NCBI RefSeq assembly: GCF_009707955.1 | Contig: NZ_WMDQ01000002.1 | Location: forward strand, 124,001 to 188,000 | Direction of reading: 5' to 3' | DNA length: 64,000 nucleotides | Source of the DNA: Flavobacterium sp. LC2016-13 | GTDB taxonomy: Bacteria > Bacteroidota > Bacteroidia > Flavobacteriales > Flavobacteriaceae | Shown here: positions 28,199-36,653 of the stretch, in pieces | Numbering within the stretch: position 1 is the first letter of the stretch | Layout of the letters: every line of letters starts with the position of its first letter | The notes under the pieces: model-generated | The model's database searches: none | Told to the model about the DNA's origin: nothing | Seen by the model: the letters and a program-made list of their open reading frames with translations, nothing else | Translations under genes and position numbers: made by a program

Positions 28199-29104
28199 TT
28201 ATTGGTTTGATTTTTTAAGAATAAAATCCTGAATTATCTTTTCCATATTAGACGGTAAATCAGCGTTTTTAATTTCAAAATGTTTTACTTTCATCTCTGT
28301 AAACCACTTAGTCCAATACGCTTTTATCACCTTTTCCTCATAAGGATTATTTTTGTTGGGATTAATTCCTAAAACTAAAACTTCGAGATTTGAGAAATCG
28401 TCACTGGCTTTTATAAATCCAAAATCCTGATCTTTTATTTTTTTCTCCCAATCCTGAGTATTTAATCCATTCTTTCTAATTAATTCGGGAGTAATATAAG
28501 TTGTTCGTTTGCCTTCTGTTACAACCGTATTTTCATGAAACATATAACCGTCCGTCAATAAAATAAGAATATTTCGATAGCCATCTTCCGTACATTGATC
28601 TTTTACTTTACTGTCAAAAAAGTTCCAGATATCAGAACCAATAAAATTATTATCTTTTATCGCCGAATCATATATTTTTGATGTTTTTGAAGCGTAACTT
28701 GCATTAATAGAATTCAATAAATTTTTGGATGCATTATTTTTATCAATCGAAATTCTTAGGTTTTTTGATATCGAATTGATTTCAGGATCTAAAGGTTCCG
28801 GATTAAAAAATACCTGCATTTTATCATCAATTTGTCGTATTCTTTTTGATTTTAAATGTTGCGTAAATGCCTCCGAAACAGATTTTATATACCCTAAATC
28901 TCTCTCATAATATTCCATTGTAGGATTTGGATTTTTTTGAAGGCTTATTCGGTCTGATAAATCCAGGAGAATACTAATATTATAGTTTTCGCTTGCGGGA
29001 CTTTTAGTTACAGCTTCTTTTTGTTCATTCTTAGGTTCTTCTTTGCATGAAAAAAATAAAATCAATAATAAAGACATTCCCATTTTTAGTAAAATATTTT
29101 TCAT
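28199..29104 (-). CDS. vWA-like lipoprotein
   Basis: 301 residues with lipobox FFSC (C20). The mature domain begins with ISILLDLSDRIS (D48, S50, D51) and later has NILILLTDGYMFHE (T184, D185, G186). These positions match strand 1 and the TDG loop of a von Willebrand A fold. The first motif is DxSD rather than DxSxS, so the metal site may be altered. It is 4 bp after the four-TM gene. Such lipoproteins often serve as scaffolds for partner proteins; the partner here is unknown. Confidence 0.65.
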   Translation of the reverse strand: MKNILLKMGMSLLLILFFSCKEEPKNEQKEAVTKSPASENYNISILLDLSDRISLQKNPNPTMEYYERDLGYIKSVSEAFTQHLKSKRIRQIDDKMQVFFNPEPLDPEINSISKNLRISIDKNNASKNLLNSINASYASKTSKIYDSAIKDNNFIGSDIWNFFDSKVKDQCTEDGYRNILILLTDGYMFHENTVVTEGKRTTYITPELIRKNGLNTQDWEKKIKDQDFGFIKASDDFSNLEVLVLGINPNKNNPYEEKVIKAYWTKWFTEMKVKHFEIKNADLPSNMEKIIQDFILKKSNQ

Positions 29105-29108
29105 AATA

Positions 29109-30374
29109 CTAGTTTTTAAAATATACTAAATGTTGAAAATCAGGGTCAACTAAATTTAATCTGCCAAGATGTTCTTCAGATAAATTTTCACATCCTTCAA
29201 GTAATTCTACTTTTTCTTTATGAGGTAAAGCAATTTCGGTATTAATGGCCTGAAACCAACCTTCTTTATATTGATGGTGATAATGCAGATATTCTTTTAC
29301 AGGAAAAACAAAACCATCGACTTTCAATTGAAGTTCTGATATTTTACCGTTTATAGTTACAATTTGCTCTTTAAAACCATTAGTTTTATTGATGTAATCT
29401 GCCTTTAATTTTTCTAAATCAAGAAGATTTTCTTTTTTGCCTCTTATAAAAGCCCTGATTTTATCGATGTTTTCAAATTCTTTCATCACAAAATCAAATA
29501 CAAGTCCCCAGATAATATACACGACAAATCCGGCAAAAATGATCATCCAAAACTCTGCTTCGCCCAATGCTATATTTAAATTATAAGGCGCTGAATCAGT
29601 GGTTTTATTGAACTCATATATTTTCTTTTCAATTTGATACGCCAACAATGCATCAAACAAAAATGTGGTAACAAAAAGCGCAATCATTCTAAAAACGTTT
29701 TTTATGCCTTTTCCTTTCTGAACCATATGAATTACATAACCTAATCCCATAAACACAAACGGAATGGTAACAACCAAAACACCTTCTAGCCAACTTGCTT
29801 TAAAAGAATTGTTTAGAGCATCTGCATCAAAAATTGCGGCTGTTAAACTATCATTTGCAAATTCTTTAAAAAAAGCAGAATACGACGCAGAAATATAGAA
29901 AACCAAAACATACAATGTAATAGGCAACAACAGAAATAATCCGATGTAAAATTGCGCTTTTAACCCTTTTCCGTCTTCAATTCCGTATTTGTCAGGATTG
30001 CGTTTTACTTCAATAATTTCGTTTTTGATATGGTCGATATTATCATTAAGATCTTGTTCCTTTTTTTCGTAAATACCAATTGCGGCTTCAGATTTTTTAA
30101 GTTCAGTTCTGTTTTTTTCCTGCTCTTCGCGATAAGGTTGTTTCAGTCTGTCTTGTTCCAGTTTTTGTTTTCGGCATTGATCTTCAAAACTCATATAAAG
30201 ATTTTGCAGACACGCTTTTAAAACAATCGGTTTTCCGGTAGCTTTTACAGAAGCGGCAAAACCACTCTGATAATACGTAATTCTTATTTGTTCTCTGTCT
30301 TCTTCATTTTCTTCAAAATTCTTAAGAGGAGACTCTTCTTTTTTTAAACTGAATAATTGTGTAAGTGACTTCAT
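29109..30374 (-). CDS. Four-TM coiled-coil membrane protein, uncharacterised
   Basis: 421 residues. A soluble N-terminal part is followed by a charged coiled coil (about 60-125), four membrane helices (about 141-165, 196-218, 227-247, 274-297) and a second coiled coil (about 300-352). The soluble tail contains EYLHYHHQYKEGWF. No known domain was recognised. It is separated by 3-4 bp from both the TerB-like gene upstream and the vWA-like gene downstream. Translation is therefore tightly linked and a three-protein complex is plausible. Confidence 0.65.
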   Translation of the reverse strand: MKSLTQLFSLKKEESPLKNFEENEEDREQIRITYYQSGFAASVKATGKPIVLKACLQNLYMSFEDQCRKQKLEQDRLKQPYREEQEKNRTELKKSEAAIGIYEKKEQDLNDNIDHIKNEIIEVKRNPDKYGIEDGKGLKAQFYIGLFLLLPITLYVLVFYISASYSAFFKEFANDSLTAAIFDADALNNSFKASWLEGVLVVTIPFVFMGLGYVIHMVQKGKGIKNVFRMIALFVTTFLFDALLAYQIEKKIYEFNKTTDSAPYNLNIALGEAEFWMIIFAGFVVYIIWGLVFDFVMKEFENIDKIRAFIRGKKENLLDLEKLKADYINKTNGFKEQIVTINGKISELQLKVDGFVFPVKEYLHYHHQYKEGWFQAINTEIALPHKEKVELLEGCENLSEEHLGRLNLVDPDFQHLVYFKN

Positions 30375-30377
30375 AAC

Positions 30378-30773
30378 TTAAGAGTTTAGTTGACTAATAA
30401 TTTCTTCTTTCTGAATATTCTTCTGAACACAATCAATAAGATAGCCTGATAATTCATTGATGTTTTCATCCAGAAAATTAAATTTCCTGCAATACTTTTT
30501 AAGCATATTAAGCTCATCTTCAGTAATTTTTCCGTCGGCCCAAATGATTCTTGTAAAATCATATAGATATTCTATTCGCGTGTTAAGCTCTTCAGGAATA
30601 ATTAATTCATTGCTAACCGGATTCAGAAAAAGTTTATCAAGTTCTTCTCTCGGAATCCCTCTTTCATCAGCAAAATGATACATCATTTGCAGTTCTAAAA
30701 CATCAAATTGATCGTCGGATAATGCCATTTGATACAATCTCAAAAAATGGCTTTTTAATTCTAGTGTTATCAT
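30378..30773 (-). CDS. TerB-like protein
   Basis: 131 residues made of two similar helical halves. The first is LYQMALSDDQFDVLELQMMY with FADERGIP; the second is FTRIIWADGKITEDELNMLK with YCRKF. The ADGKITxxE pattern is that of TerB/DUF533-type domains, found in tellurite-resistance and membrane-associated stress systems. No signal peptide is present, so it is cytoplasmic. It immediately precedes the four-TM protein gene, by 3 bp. Confidence 0.65.
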   Translation of the reverse strand: MITLELKSHFLRLYQMALSDDQFDVLELQMMYHFADERGIPREELDKLFLNPVSNELIIPEELNTRIEYLYDFTRIIWADGKITEDELNMLKKYCRKFNFLDENINELSGYLIDCVQKNIQKEEIISQLNS

Positions 30774-30785
30774 TGTTTAAGATTT

Positions 30786-31067
30786 TTATTTTAAACTTTC
30801 GCAAGCAATTCCGTTACCGTCACCATCCAAGTTTTTATAACAGGTTTTGTTACTGTTATAAGCTGCCTGTGCCTGAGCCTGACTTGAAAAATCGCCACAG
30901 GTTTTAGTCGGACAATTTGAGCCTGATGAATTTTCTGTAGAACTCGAAATATCTTTACTTGATGCATCTGATGATTCTGAGCAGGAAAAAATTAATCCCA
31001 ATAATAGTAAGGCTAAAAAAATTGCAGTGTATTTTATTCTGCTGTTCATGATTAGTAATGTTTTCAT
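30786..31067 (-). CDS. Excalibur-domain lipoprotein
   Basis: 93 residues from ATG 31067. That start overlaps the DUF4236 stop as ATGA (31064-31067), which decides it over the longer frame to 31121; ATG 31049 is an alternative. The lipobox is LIFSC, followed by a Ser-rich linker. The C-terminal Excalibur motif is visible as TCGDF, YKNLDGDGNGIACESL. The DxDxDGxxCE loop is known to resemble EF-hand calcium loops and is found in surface proteins. Confidence 0.8.
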   Translation of the reverse strand: MKTLLIMNSRIKYTAIFLALLLLGLIFSCSESSDASSKDISSSTENSSGSNCPTKTCGDFSSQAQAQAAYNSNKTCYKNLDGDGNGIACESLK

Positions 31068-31285
31068 ATGATATAAATTAAAAATGTTATGATTCCTGTA
31101 AATGCAAATAGCATCATGCATCCGCTATTTTGGTATCGTACTCCTGAAATGCCTGTTTTTAGGGAATAACCATTTTTGCTAAATGTTCCCATTTTCGTTT
31201 TTAAACTTGGAGAAATTCCGGATTTACTAATATTGAATCCCAGTCCGCCTCCAAGTCTAATTCTTTTTTGAAATCGAAAGCCCAT
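31064..31285 (-). CDS. DUF4236 small membrane protein
   Basis: 73 residues starting MGFRFQKRIRLGGGLGFNIS, then SKSGISPSLKTKMGTFSKNG, the DUF4236 signature of basic and glycine residues. A C-terminal helix (MMLFAFTGIITFLIYII) should anchor it in the membrane. Function unknown. It is translationally coupled to the Excalibur gene downstream and 7 bp after the DUF3892 gene. Confidence 0.85.
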   Translation of the reverse strand: MGFRFQKRIRLGGGLGFNISKSGISPSLKTKMGTFSKNGYSLKTGISGVRYQNSGCMMLFAFTGIITFLIYII

Positions 31286-31292
31286 GATTGTA

Positions 31293-31583
31293 TTATTTAC
31301 ATTCAGGTAATTCCAGTAAATTATTTTTTTCAGTCGTATCTGCTTCGGTTTTTAAATATTTATTTCCAGCCACAGTTTTTGCAATAATTACATTTACTTT
31401 TTGGCCATAAACATTATTGACATAAAATGTCCATTTATCATTTTCTATAGCTTCTATTGCTTCATCTAATGATAATCTCCAAATTGTGCCATTATTGTTT
31501 ATTCCTCCAATGCGTAAAATGCGTTCATGTATATTATATCTATCAGATTTATTAATACATTTAATTTCATGTGATGTTGCCAT
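31293..31583 (-). CDS. DUF3892 protein
   Basis: 96 residues with the DUF3892 pattern: IKCINKSDRYNIHERI, LRIGGIN, WRLSLDEAIEAIEND, and KYLKTEADTTEKNNLLELP with a terminal CK. This small cytoplasmic family has no known function and is often found among toxin, phage or accessory genes. It sits inside the minus-strand unit between the FxLYD and DUF4236 genes. Confidence 0.8.
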   Translation of the reverse strand: MATSHEIKCINKSDRYNIHERILRIGGINNNGTIWRLSLDEAIEAIENDKWTFYVNNVYGQKVNVIIAKTVAGNKYLKTEADTTEKNNLLELPECK

Positions 31584-31609
31584 TTTTTTTGATTTATTTG
31601 GTTAATAAT

Positions 31610-32032
31610 TTAATTTAATACAGTTCCAATTTCAACTTCATAATTTTCACAGTTTTGGATATCAAGTCCCATGACATCTACAGTTTTTTCTGCACCGGCA
31701 GCAAAATTTGCGGCATTACCCATTCCTGTTCCTACTATATTTCCTTCCTTATCATAAAAAGTAGCCTTTAGATCAAGATAAGTGATCAATTCATTGGTAT
31801 TGTTTCTAAGACGGCAATGAATTGTATACGAATTCAGCGTAGGCTCAAATTTTGCAGACTGCTTAATTATTTCAACATCGGGTTTTGAGCTTTCGGTATC
31901 TGATATTTCTGTAGAACTACTTTTATAATTGTTTTTATAATTACTTTTTTCATCATCACCACTTCCAAATGCGATGAATATAAATCCTGCAAGAGCTAGT
32001 GCAGAGAATAAATGTTGTACTTTTCTTTTCAT
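31610..32032 (-). CDS. FxLYD-like exported protein
   Basis: 140 residues. An N-terminal hydrophobic segment (ALALAGFIFIAFGSG) is followed by a Ser/Lys-rich linker and a beta domain with CRLRNNTNELITYLDLKATF and YDKEGNIVG. This is the FxLYD pattern, an Ig-like fold common in surface and lipid-anchored proteins. There is no lipobox cysteine, so it is a signal peptide or membrane anchor. Its start overlaps the previous gene's stop by 4 bp. Confidence 0.65.
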   Translation of the reverse strand: MKRKVQHLFSALALAGFIFIAFGSGDDEKSNYKNNYKSSSTEISDTESSKPDVEIIKQSAKFEPTLNSYTIHCRLRNNTNELITYLDLKATFYDKEGNIVGTGMGNAANFAAGAEKTVDVMGLDIQNCENYEVEIGTVLN

Positions 32033-32475
32033 GATTGTTTTAAATTTATAGTTATTGATTTTTGGTAAATTAAAAAGGGTAAAAAAGTTCCTAGCAAATA
32101 CATTGCTAAATCTGTGATATCGAATGTGCCTGGTACAATTTTTATTATTTGTCCTAATTCGGACATAATTGAGATTATTGGAATGCTAAAAATCCAAAGT
32201 AGATTTTCATATTTCACTTCATTTTTCCAGAGATACAACATTAAGCTTATGTATGAAAATAACCATAAACCATCTGGTAGTGAGAATAAAATTAAATCTG
32301 ATAAATCGTTTGTGTAAATAGTGGTACGGTTTCTAATCGCTTTTATAAAGCTTAAAAGGTTCAATGATTCAAACCAAGAAAACATTCTCAAACTTGAAGT
32401 TCTAAATAGAATATAAATTAAACTTCCGCAGCATAATGTACAAACATGACCGATATATAATTGTTTGATTTTCAT
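32029..32475 (-). CDS. Small multi-TM protein, weakly VanZ-like
   Basis: 148 residues with about four membrane helices. The segment SELGQIIKIVPGTFDITDLA followed by MYLLGTFLPF recalls VanZ-like proteins (E-Q ... G-F-D ... D), but the match is weak. It is the first gene of the ten-gene unit, with a -7 box 21-28 bp upstream of its ATG. It overlaps the FxLYD gene by 4 bp. Confidence 0.5.
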   Translation of the reverse strand: MKIKQLYIGHVCTLCCGSLIYILFRTSSLRMFSWFESLNLLSFIKAIRNRTTIYTNDLSDLILFSLPDGLWLFSYISLMLYLWKNEVKYENLLWIFSIPIISIMSELGQIIKIVPGTFDITDLAMYLLGTFLPFLIYQKSITINLKQS

Positions 32476-32495
32476 GGATTACTTTTTATTAAAAT

Positions 32496-32503
32496 CAAAA
32501 GTA
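32496..32503 (-). promoter_or_regulatory. -7 box for the ten-gene unit
   Basis: The minus strand reads TACTTTTG here, an exact TAnnTTTG match 20 bp before ATG 32475. No clear TTG/TTTG was found at the usual upstream spacing, so the promoter is only partly supported. Confidence 0.45.
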
Positions 32504-32567
32504 AGTCCATTAAAAACCAGTATTTTACGGAAAACCATAATTCAAAAAACTTTTATATTCCACCAAT

Positions 32568-32592
32568 AAAAAAAGCTCCCGAAGGAGCTTTT
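32568..32592 (-). terminator. Terminator of the TPR kinase/regulator operon
   Basis: On the minus strand AAGCTCC-TTCG-GGAGCTT, a stable UUCG-type tetraloop hairpin, is followed by a T-run. It separates the regulator gene from the ten-gene unit downstream. Confidence 0.9.
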
Positions 32593-32620
32593 AGAAATTA
32601 ATAATAAGATTATGATGAAC

Positions 32621-33289
32621 TTAAATAATGCCCATATCTTTTGTAATCGAAACCAAATGGATCGTATTATTAGCCTTAAAAAAATCTTTAAGTTTTGCGA
32701 TTCTCTTTTCTATGGTACTTTTACTGTTGGGTTTTATATTCAATTCCTTAAAAGTTTCTGTTATATCATCTTGCGGAGTTCCTAGCGATAAATGTTTTAA
32801 GATTTGAATATCTAAATCATCTATTTCGTAGTTGTTCTTTTCCTGTAAAGCAGAAGCAACTTCAGGCGAAATATATTTCTGATCTGAAGTATAAATTAAG
32901 TTAATCGCCTTTTTTAATTCTTCAATACTGTTAAGGCCTTTTAATACAAAACCATCAATTTCTGCATTATCAAAAAGCGATTTTATGCGGTAACTTTTAT
33001 CTTCTACAGAATAAGCTATAATTTTTATGTTCGGTTGTAATTCACGAACTTTTTGAACCAGTTCGTCACCATTGGCAATTTTTACTTCACGATGATCAGT
33101 TTTAAACGAAAGATCACTAATTAATAAATCATAAGGTTCATTATCCTGAATAGCTTTTCGTACTTTTAGTAAAGCTTCATCGCAATATTTTGAATGTTGA
33201 AAATTTACAATATTTAAATCTTTTAAGACCTGCTGAATTCCTAAATTCATTGCATCAAGATCTTCAGCTATTATTACTTTTTTAAACAT
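32621..33289 (-). CDS. Response regulator with LuxR-like HTH
   Basis: 222 residues. The receiver has E9-D10 (IIAED), phospho-acceptor D59 (LLISDLS) and lysine in FVLKG. A C-terminal helix-turn-helix (LDIQILKHLSLGTPQDDITE ... STIEKRIAKLKDFF) resembles the NarL/LuxR type in layout, in a form common in Flavobacteria. It lies 7 bp after the TPR kinase gene, so the two are cognate. The downstream ten-gene unit is an obvious candidate target, by position only. Confidence 0.87.
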   Translation of the reverse strand: MFKKVIIAEDLDAMNLGIQQVLKDLNIVNFQHSKYCDEALLKVRKAIQDNEPYDLLISDLSFKTDHREVKIANGDELVQKVRELQPNIKIIAYSVEDKSYRIKSLFDNAEIDGFVLKGLNSIEELKKAINLIYTSDQKYISPEVASALQEKNNYEIDDLDIQILKHLSLGTPQDDITETFKELNIKPNSKSTIEKRIAKLKDFFKANNTIHLVSITKDMGII

Positions 33290-33296
33290 ATGGCTT

Positions 33297-35015
33297 TTAT
33301 TTAGGCAGTTTTATTTTTACTTTAAAACCTTTATCAGGTTCAGTGTCAAAAATAATAGATCCTTTTATGGCCTGAATACGGTTTTCCATATTTTGCAAAC
33401 CATTTTTTGAAATTTTTTCTTTTTCAAAACCTTTTCCATTATCCGCGTAGTCAATAAATACCGATTTTGAATTGCTGTCAAACTTTAAAACTACTAATTG
33501 TGCATCACTATGTTTTTTCATATTCACCATCAATTCCTGTAATATTCTATGAACAGCGACTTTTTTTATTTCATCAATATCATCCCAATTTACTTTTTCG
33601 ATACCGTTGATGATAACATTGGTAGTTTTGCTATTATAGGTCGAAAGCATTTCTTTCATATTTTCGGCATAATTTACGCCTGTATCAATATTATTGTTTT
33701 CTCTTGAAATTCCGCGGACGCGGGTATAAATATGATCCAGTTTTTGAATCAGGGTTTCTTTTATATTGTCGCTCGTTAAAGATTGCGTTTGCGTAAAAGT
33801 AATGGCATAAAAAACATCATTGGCTAGTTCGTCGTGAATATCTTTGGCAATTCTGGTTTCAGTATCATAAGCCGTTTTTATTTTTACGATCCTGTTTTTA
33901 TGTCTATAATATCGTATCAGAATTACAATTACAATTCCCAGAAAAAAGAACACAATCAGACCAACTATTTTTTGATATTTAGCTTCCTGAAGCGATAATA
34001 AATGTTCAGCTTTCTCTAAACGAAGTTTTTGGTTTTCCTCTTTTTCTTTTTTAGAATCGTATTTAATCTTCGCAAACTTATTTTTGGCTTTTTGTCTTGC
34101 CTTAACAATGCTGTCATTTATTTTTAGATAAAGAATCGTAGTTTTTTTTAATTCATCGCCATTTGAGTTTTTGATAGAAAGTCCCAAAGACAACAAACGA
34201 TCATCAACATTGTTTACTTCCGTTGCTTTTTTATAAGCATCGTCGGCATAGTGTTTGGCAAGCTTTTGATTTGTTTCGGCATAAATTTCTGAAAAATGCA
34301 TTAAACTCGAAGTAATTCCAAAACTATCCTTTATATCCCTTCTTATTTGTAGCGATCGGTTTAAGTAATTTATTGCTTTAGGATTTTTCAGTTTAAAATA
34401 ACAAAACCCTATATTATCCAACACACGGGCATTATTTTCAGGATTATCGGCAAGTTGTTTGTTTTCTAAAGGAAGAAGAATTTGTAACGCACGCTCATAA
34501 GAGCCTCTGTCGATGTATACAACAGCAATATTATTTTTTATAATAGACTTTTGTAAATCATCTTCTGAAAATTTATAAGCAAGATTATAATAGAGGATAG
34601 CATTATTAAAATCAAAAATGTTTTTGTAGTTAATTCCCAAAATATTATAAATGGCTACTACATAATAAGAGTTGGTTTTTTTAGTAAAAAAAGGAATTGC
34701 TTCTGTTGCATTGGTTTCACTGCCCGAATAATCGCCTTGTATTTGCTGCGTAGCAGACATTTTTATCAAGGTATATATTATCCTTTCATTTTCATCTGAT
34801 TTGCATTCTAATCTTGCTTTGTTGTAATAATAAAAAGCACTGTCGTAAACCTGATTTTCAGAATGTTTATCTGCCAATGATAAATAATGAGCGTAGTCTG
34901 TTTTTTTTGTTTTTTCCTTAATAGGAAGAGGATCTTTTTTTATACAAGAAGTTGTACTTAAGATTATAAGAAGTATTAAAATAAAATTCGGGAAATGTAC
35001 TTTTAACAGTTTCAT
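33297..35015 (-). CDS. TPR sensor histidine kinase (HPK7/NarX-like)
   Basis: 572 residues. The N terminus has a hydrophobic segment ending in TTSC (C24), so it may be lipidated. About seven TPR-like repeats (residues 40-290) lie in the periplasm, followed by one membrane helix (VGLIVFFFLGIVIVILI) and HisKA_3 with RIAKDIHDELAND. The catalytic domain is HATPase_c (DYADNGKGFE ... GLQNMENRIQAIKG). It is complete and pairs with the regulator downstream. Confidence 0.9.
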   Translation of the reverse strand: MKLLKVHFPNFILILLIILSTTSCIKKDPLPIKEKTKKTDYAHYLSLADKHSENQVYDSAFYYYNKARLECKSDENERIIYTLIKMSATQQIQGDYSGSETNATEAIPFFTKKTNSYYVVAIYNILGINYKNIFDFNNAILYYNLAYKFSEDDLQKSIIKNNIAVVYIDRGSYERALQILLPLENKQLADNPENNARVLDNIGFCYFKLKNPKAINYLNRSLQIRRDIKDSFGITSSLMHFSEIYAETNQKLAKHYADDAYKKATEVNNVDDRLLSLGLSIKNSNGDELKKTTILYLKINDSIVKARQKAKNKFAKIKYDSKKEKEENQKLRLEKAEHLLSLQEAKYQKIVGLIVFFFLGIVIVILIRYYRHKNRIVKIKTAYDTETRIAKDIHDELANDVFYAITFTQTQSLTSDNIKETLIQKLDHIYTRVRGISRENNNIDTGVNYAENMKEMLSTYNSKTTNVIINGIEKVNWDDIDEIKKVAVHRILQELMVNMKKHSDAQLVVLKFDSNSKSVFIDYADNGKGFEKEKISKNGLQNMENRIQAIKGSIIFDTEPDKGFKVKIKLPK

Positions 35016-35067
35016 TTCCCGAAAGTATAAAATTAATCTGAACTGATTGAGATTAATACATTAATTG

Positions 35068-35244
35068 TTATTTTGGTGGAGGAACAGGAGTTTGTCCACT
35101 TTGTCCTCCGCCTGTATCCGGATCATCTGCAGACACAGGAAGACTGCTTTTTGTGGTTGTTGTTCCATCTTCTTCATCATTTGTGCAAGATACGAATGTA
35201 CCACTGGCTAATATAAAAACTGATAATATAAATAACTTTTTCAT
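35068..35244 (-). CDS. Small lipoprotein (58 residues)
   Basis: Found by reading the minus strand: an open frame from ATG 35244 to TAA 35068. The protein begins MKKLFILSVFILASG, has lipobox TFVSC, and continues with an acidic stretch and a Pro/Gly-rich end (DTGGGQSGQTPVPPPK). It lies 52 bp upstream of the TPR kinase gene on the same strand and may be co-transcribed. Similar tiny lipoproteins often precede Bacteroidetes TPR kinases. Function unknown. Confidence 0.6.
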   Translation of the reverse strand: MKKLFILSVFILASGTFVSCTNDEEDGTTTTKSSLPVSADDPDTGGGQSGQTPVPPPK

Positions 35245-35538
35245 AATACTTCTTTGTTAAAAATTGGACATAGATCAGCCTGTTCGATATTTGAAATCGA
35301 AATTTTTTCTGCTGATTTTCAGACCGCACCTTGCGGACTGGTTCTTAGTTTTTGTTGGGAAGTGAAGCGAGTAGAACAGTAAGATTTTCATCTATACTTC
35401 CCGGGATAAAATCCGTCTTACGGTTTTCCTCACTTTTTAATAGAACTAGTTTTGTACATTTGTTTTAACCTGCAGATCAAAACGTTTAACTAATTTGATA
35501 TGGCAAAGATGCGACGCTTACAAGCCAGTGTTTATAGA
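35245..35538. other. Divergent intergenic region
   Basis: About 300 bp between the tiny lipoprotein gene (minus) and the 318-residue protein gene (plus). It contains a short CCGCACCTTGCGG hairpin near 35326 and a TTTG-rich stretch near 35450, but no exact promoter consensus. Confidence 0.4.
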
Positions 35539-35583
35539 TGTTTCCAGTATTTCCAGTATTTCCGATATTTCCAATAATTCCAT
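35539..35583. repeat. Five 9-bp tandem repeats next to a start codon
   Basis: The units read TGTTTCCAG, TATTTCCAG, TATTTCCGA, TATTTCCAA and TAATTCCAT, ending 7 bp before ATG 35591. They fill the place of the ribosome-binding site and leader of the downstream gene. Confidence 0.75.
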
Positions 35584-35590
35584 ATAGCTT

Positions 35591-36547
35591 ATGAATAACT
35601 TTACTATTGAAGATTATAAAACAGCAATTAGAACTAGACATAAAATAGCTATTAAAGAAGATGTGTCTGGTATTTTATCTGATCCGACGCCAGCACAATT
35701 AAGAGATTTTTACCTTAGACTTTTGGAAAGGGGTTTAAGCAAGAGTGATGAAGAAATAATGAAAATGTTTCTGGAAGCGAATGAAAGTTCTTCGTTAAAA
35801 AAAACAATTGAAAATTGCAATATTGCTAAATTTAGACCCATAATTTCTTTTTTAAAGGGAAAGAATACAGATAATAAACCCAGAATTGAAATGGCAGCTA
35901 TTTTGGTTAATTTTCAACCACGGCCTTCTAGAAAATTTCTAGATGAGGAACCTAAAAACGAAGAGAATAAATCAACTGAAAGTCCTAATAAATTAGAATC
36001 GATTATTATTGAAAATGAAATTGGAGAAAAAATAGAGGAGATTGAAGACGAAAATGAAAATGAAGGTATAACAGAAGATTTGAATATAGATAATGAATCA
36101 ACAGATACTAAATCTCCTAATGAACCTCCTATAGTTAAGTCTTCAGGTCTATCTCCTAAAAAACTAAAATTGACAATACTAGGAATTGCGATTGTTTTTT
36201 GTCTAGGATTTGTAATAAGTTATTTCTTTTATCCAAAAAAACAATGTATGCAATGGTCTGGAGATCATTATGAGAAAGTAGATTGTAAGCCGGAAATAAG
36301 TGGCATAGGAACTTTCAATTTAATAGATCCTTTTGATGAAAATCAATTTGAGGTTAAGAAAATTTCAGTCTGTGATACTACAAAATGCTTTAAAAATGGT
36401 CAGGCGATTATTTGGTATGGAAAATTTAATAATCAAGTTACTTTTTTTAATATCGACGGTAAACATCCAGAAAATGGTAAATCTTTAAGACCAGTAACGC
36501 CTCACATTTTTAATAAATACAAAAAGAAAGATTGCGCATCAAAATAA
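35591..36547 (+). CDS. Single-TM protein with acidic linker, uncharacterised
   Basis: 318 residues. A helical N-terminal region (1-115) has TPAQLRDFYLRLLERGLSKS. A strongly acidic low-complexity linker (about 118-180) follows, then one membrane helix (LTILGIAIVFCLGFVISYFF, about 194-213) and a C-terminal domain with four or five cysteines (QCMQW, VDCK, SVCDTTKCF, DCASK). The N-terminal half should be cytoplasmic and the Cys-containing domain periplasmic. I recognise no family. It has its own terminator. Confidence 0.65.
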   Translation: MNNFTIEDYKTAIRTRHKIAIKEDVSGILSDPTPAQLRDFYLRLLERGLSKSDEEIMKMFLEANESSSLKKTIENCNIAKFRPIISFLKGKNTDNKPRIEMAAILVNFQPRPSRKFLDEEPKNEENKSTESPNKLESIIIENEIGEKIEEIEDENENEGITEDLNIDNESTDTKSPNEPPIVKSSGLSPKKLKLTILGIAIVFCLGFVISYFFYPKKQCMQWSGDHYEKVDCKPEISGIGTFNLIDPFDENQFEVKKISVCDTTKCFKNGQAIIWYGKFNNQVTFFNIDGKHPENGKSLRPVTPHIFNKYKKKDCASK

Positions 36548-36588
36548 AAAAAGCGGATATACCAATTAAAGTATATCCGCTTTTTTTT
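36547..36588. terminator. Bidirectional terminator
   Basis: The stem AAAAGCGGATATAC/GTATATCCGCTTTT has A- and T-runs on its two sides. It lies between the 318-residue gene and the convergent SDR gene. Confidence 0.92.
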
Positions 36589-36653
36589 AAGATTGATTTA
36601 AAAATAAATTCGTGAAAATTCGTGTAATTAGTGGCAAACTCTATTAAGCTTTT

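Noticed and set aside
31068..31121. Longer start of the Excalibur lipoprotein
   Set aside because: It would place extra residues before the lipoprotein signal; the ATGA overlap with the DUF4236 stop supports 31067.
27492..32475. Prophage or integrative element
   Set aside because: No integrase, tRNA, attachment repeat or structural phage gene was found; base composition looks like the flanks.
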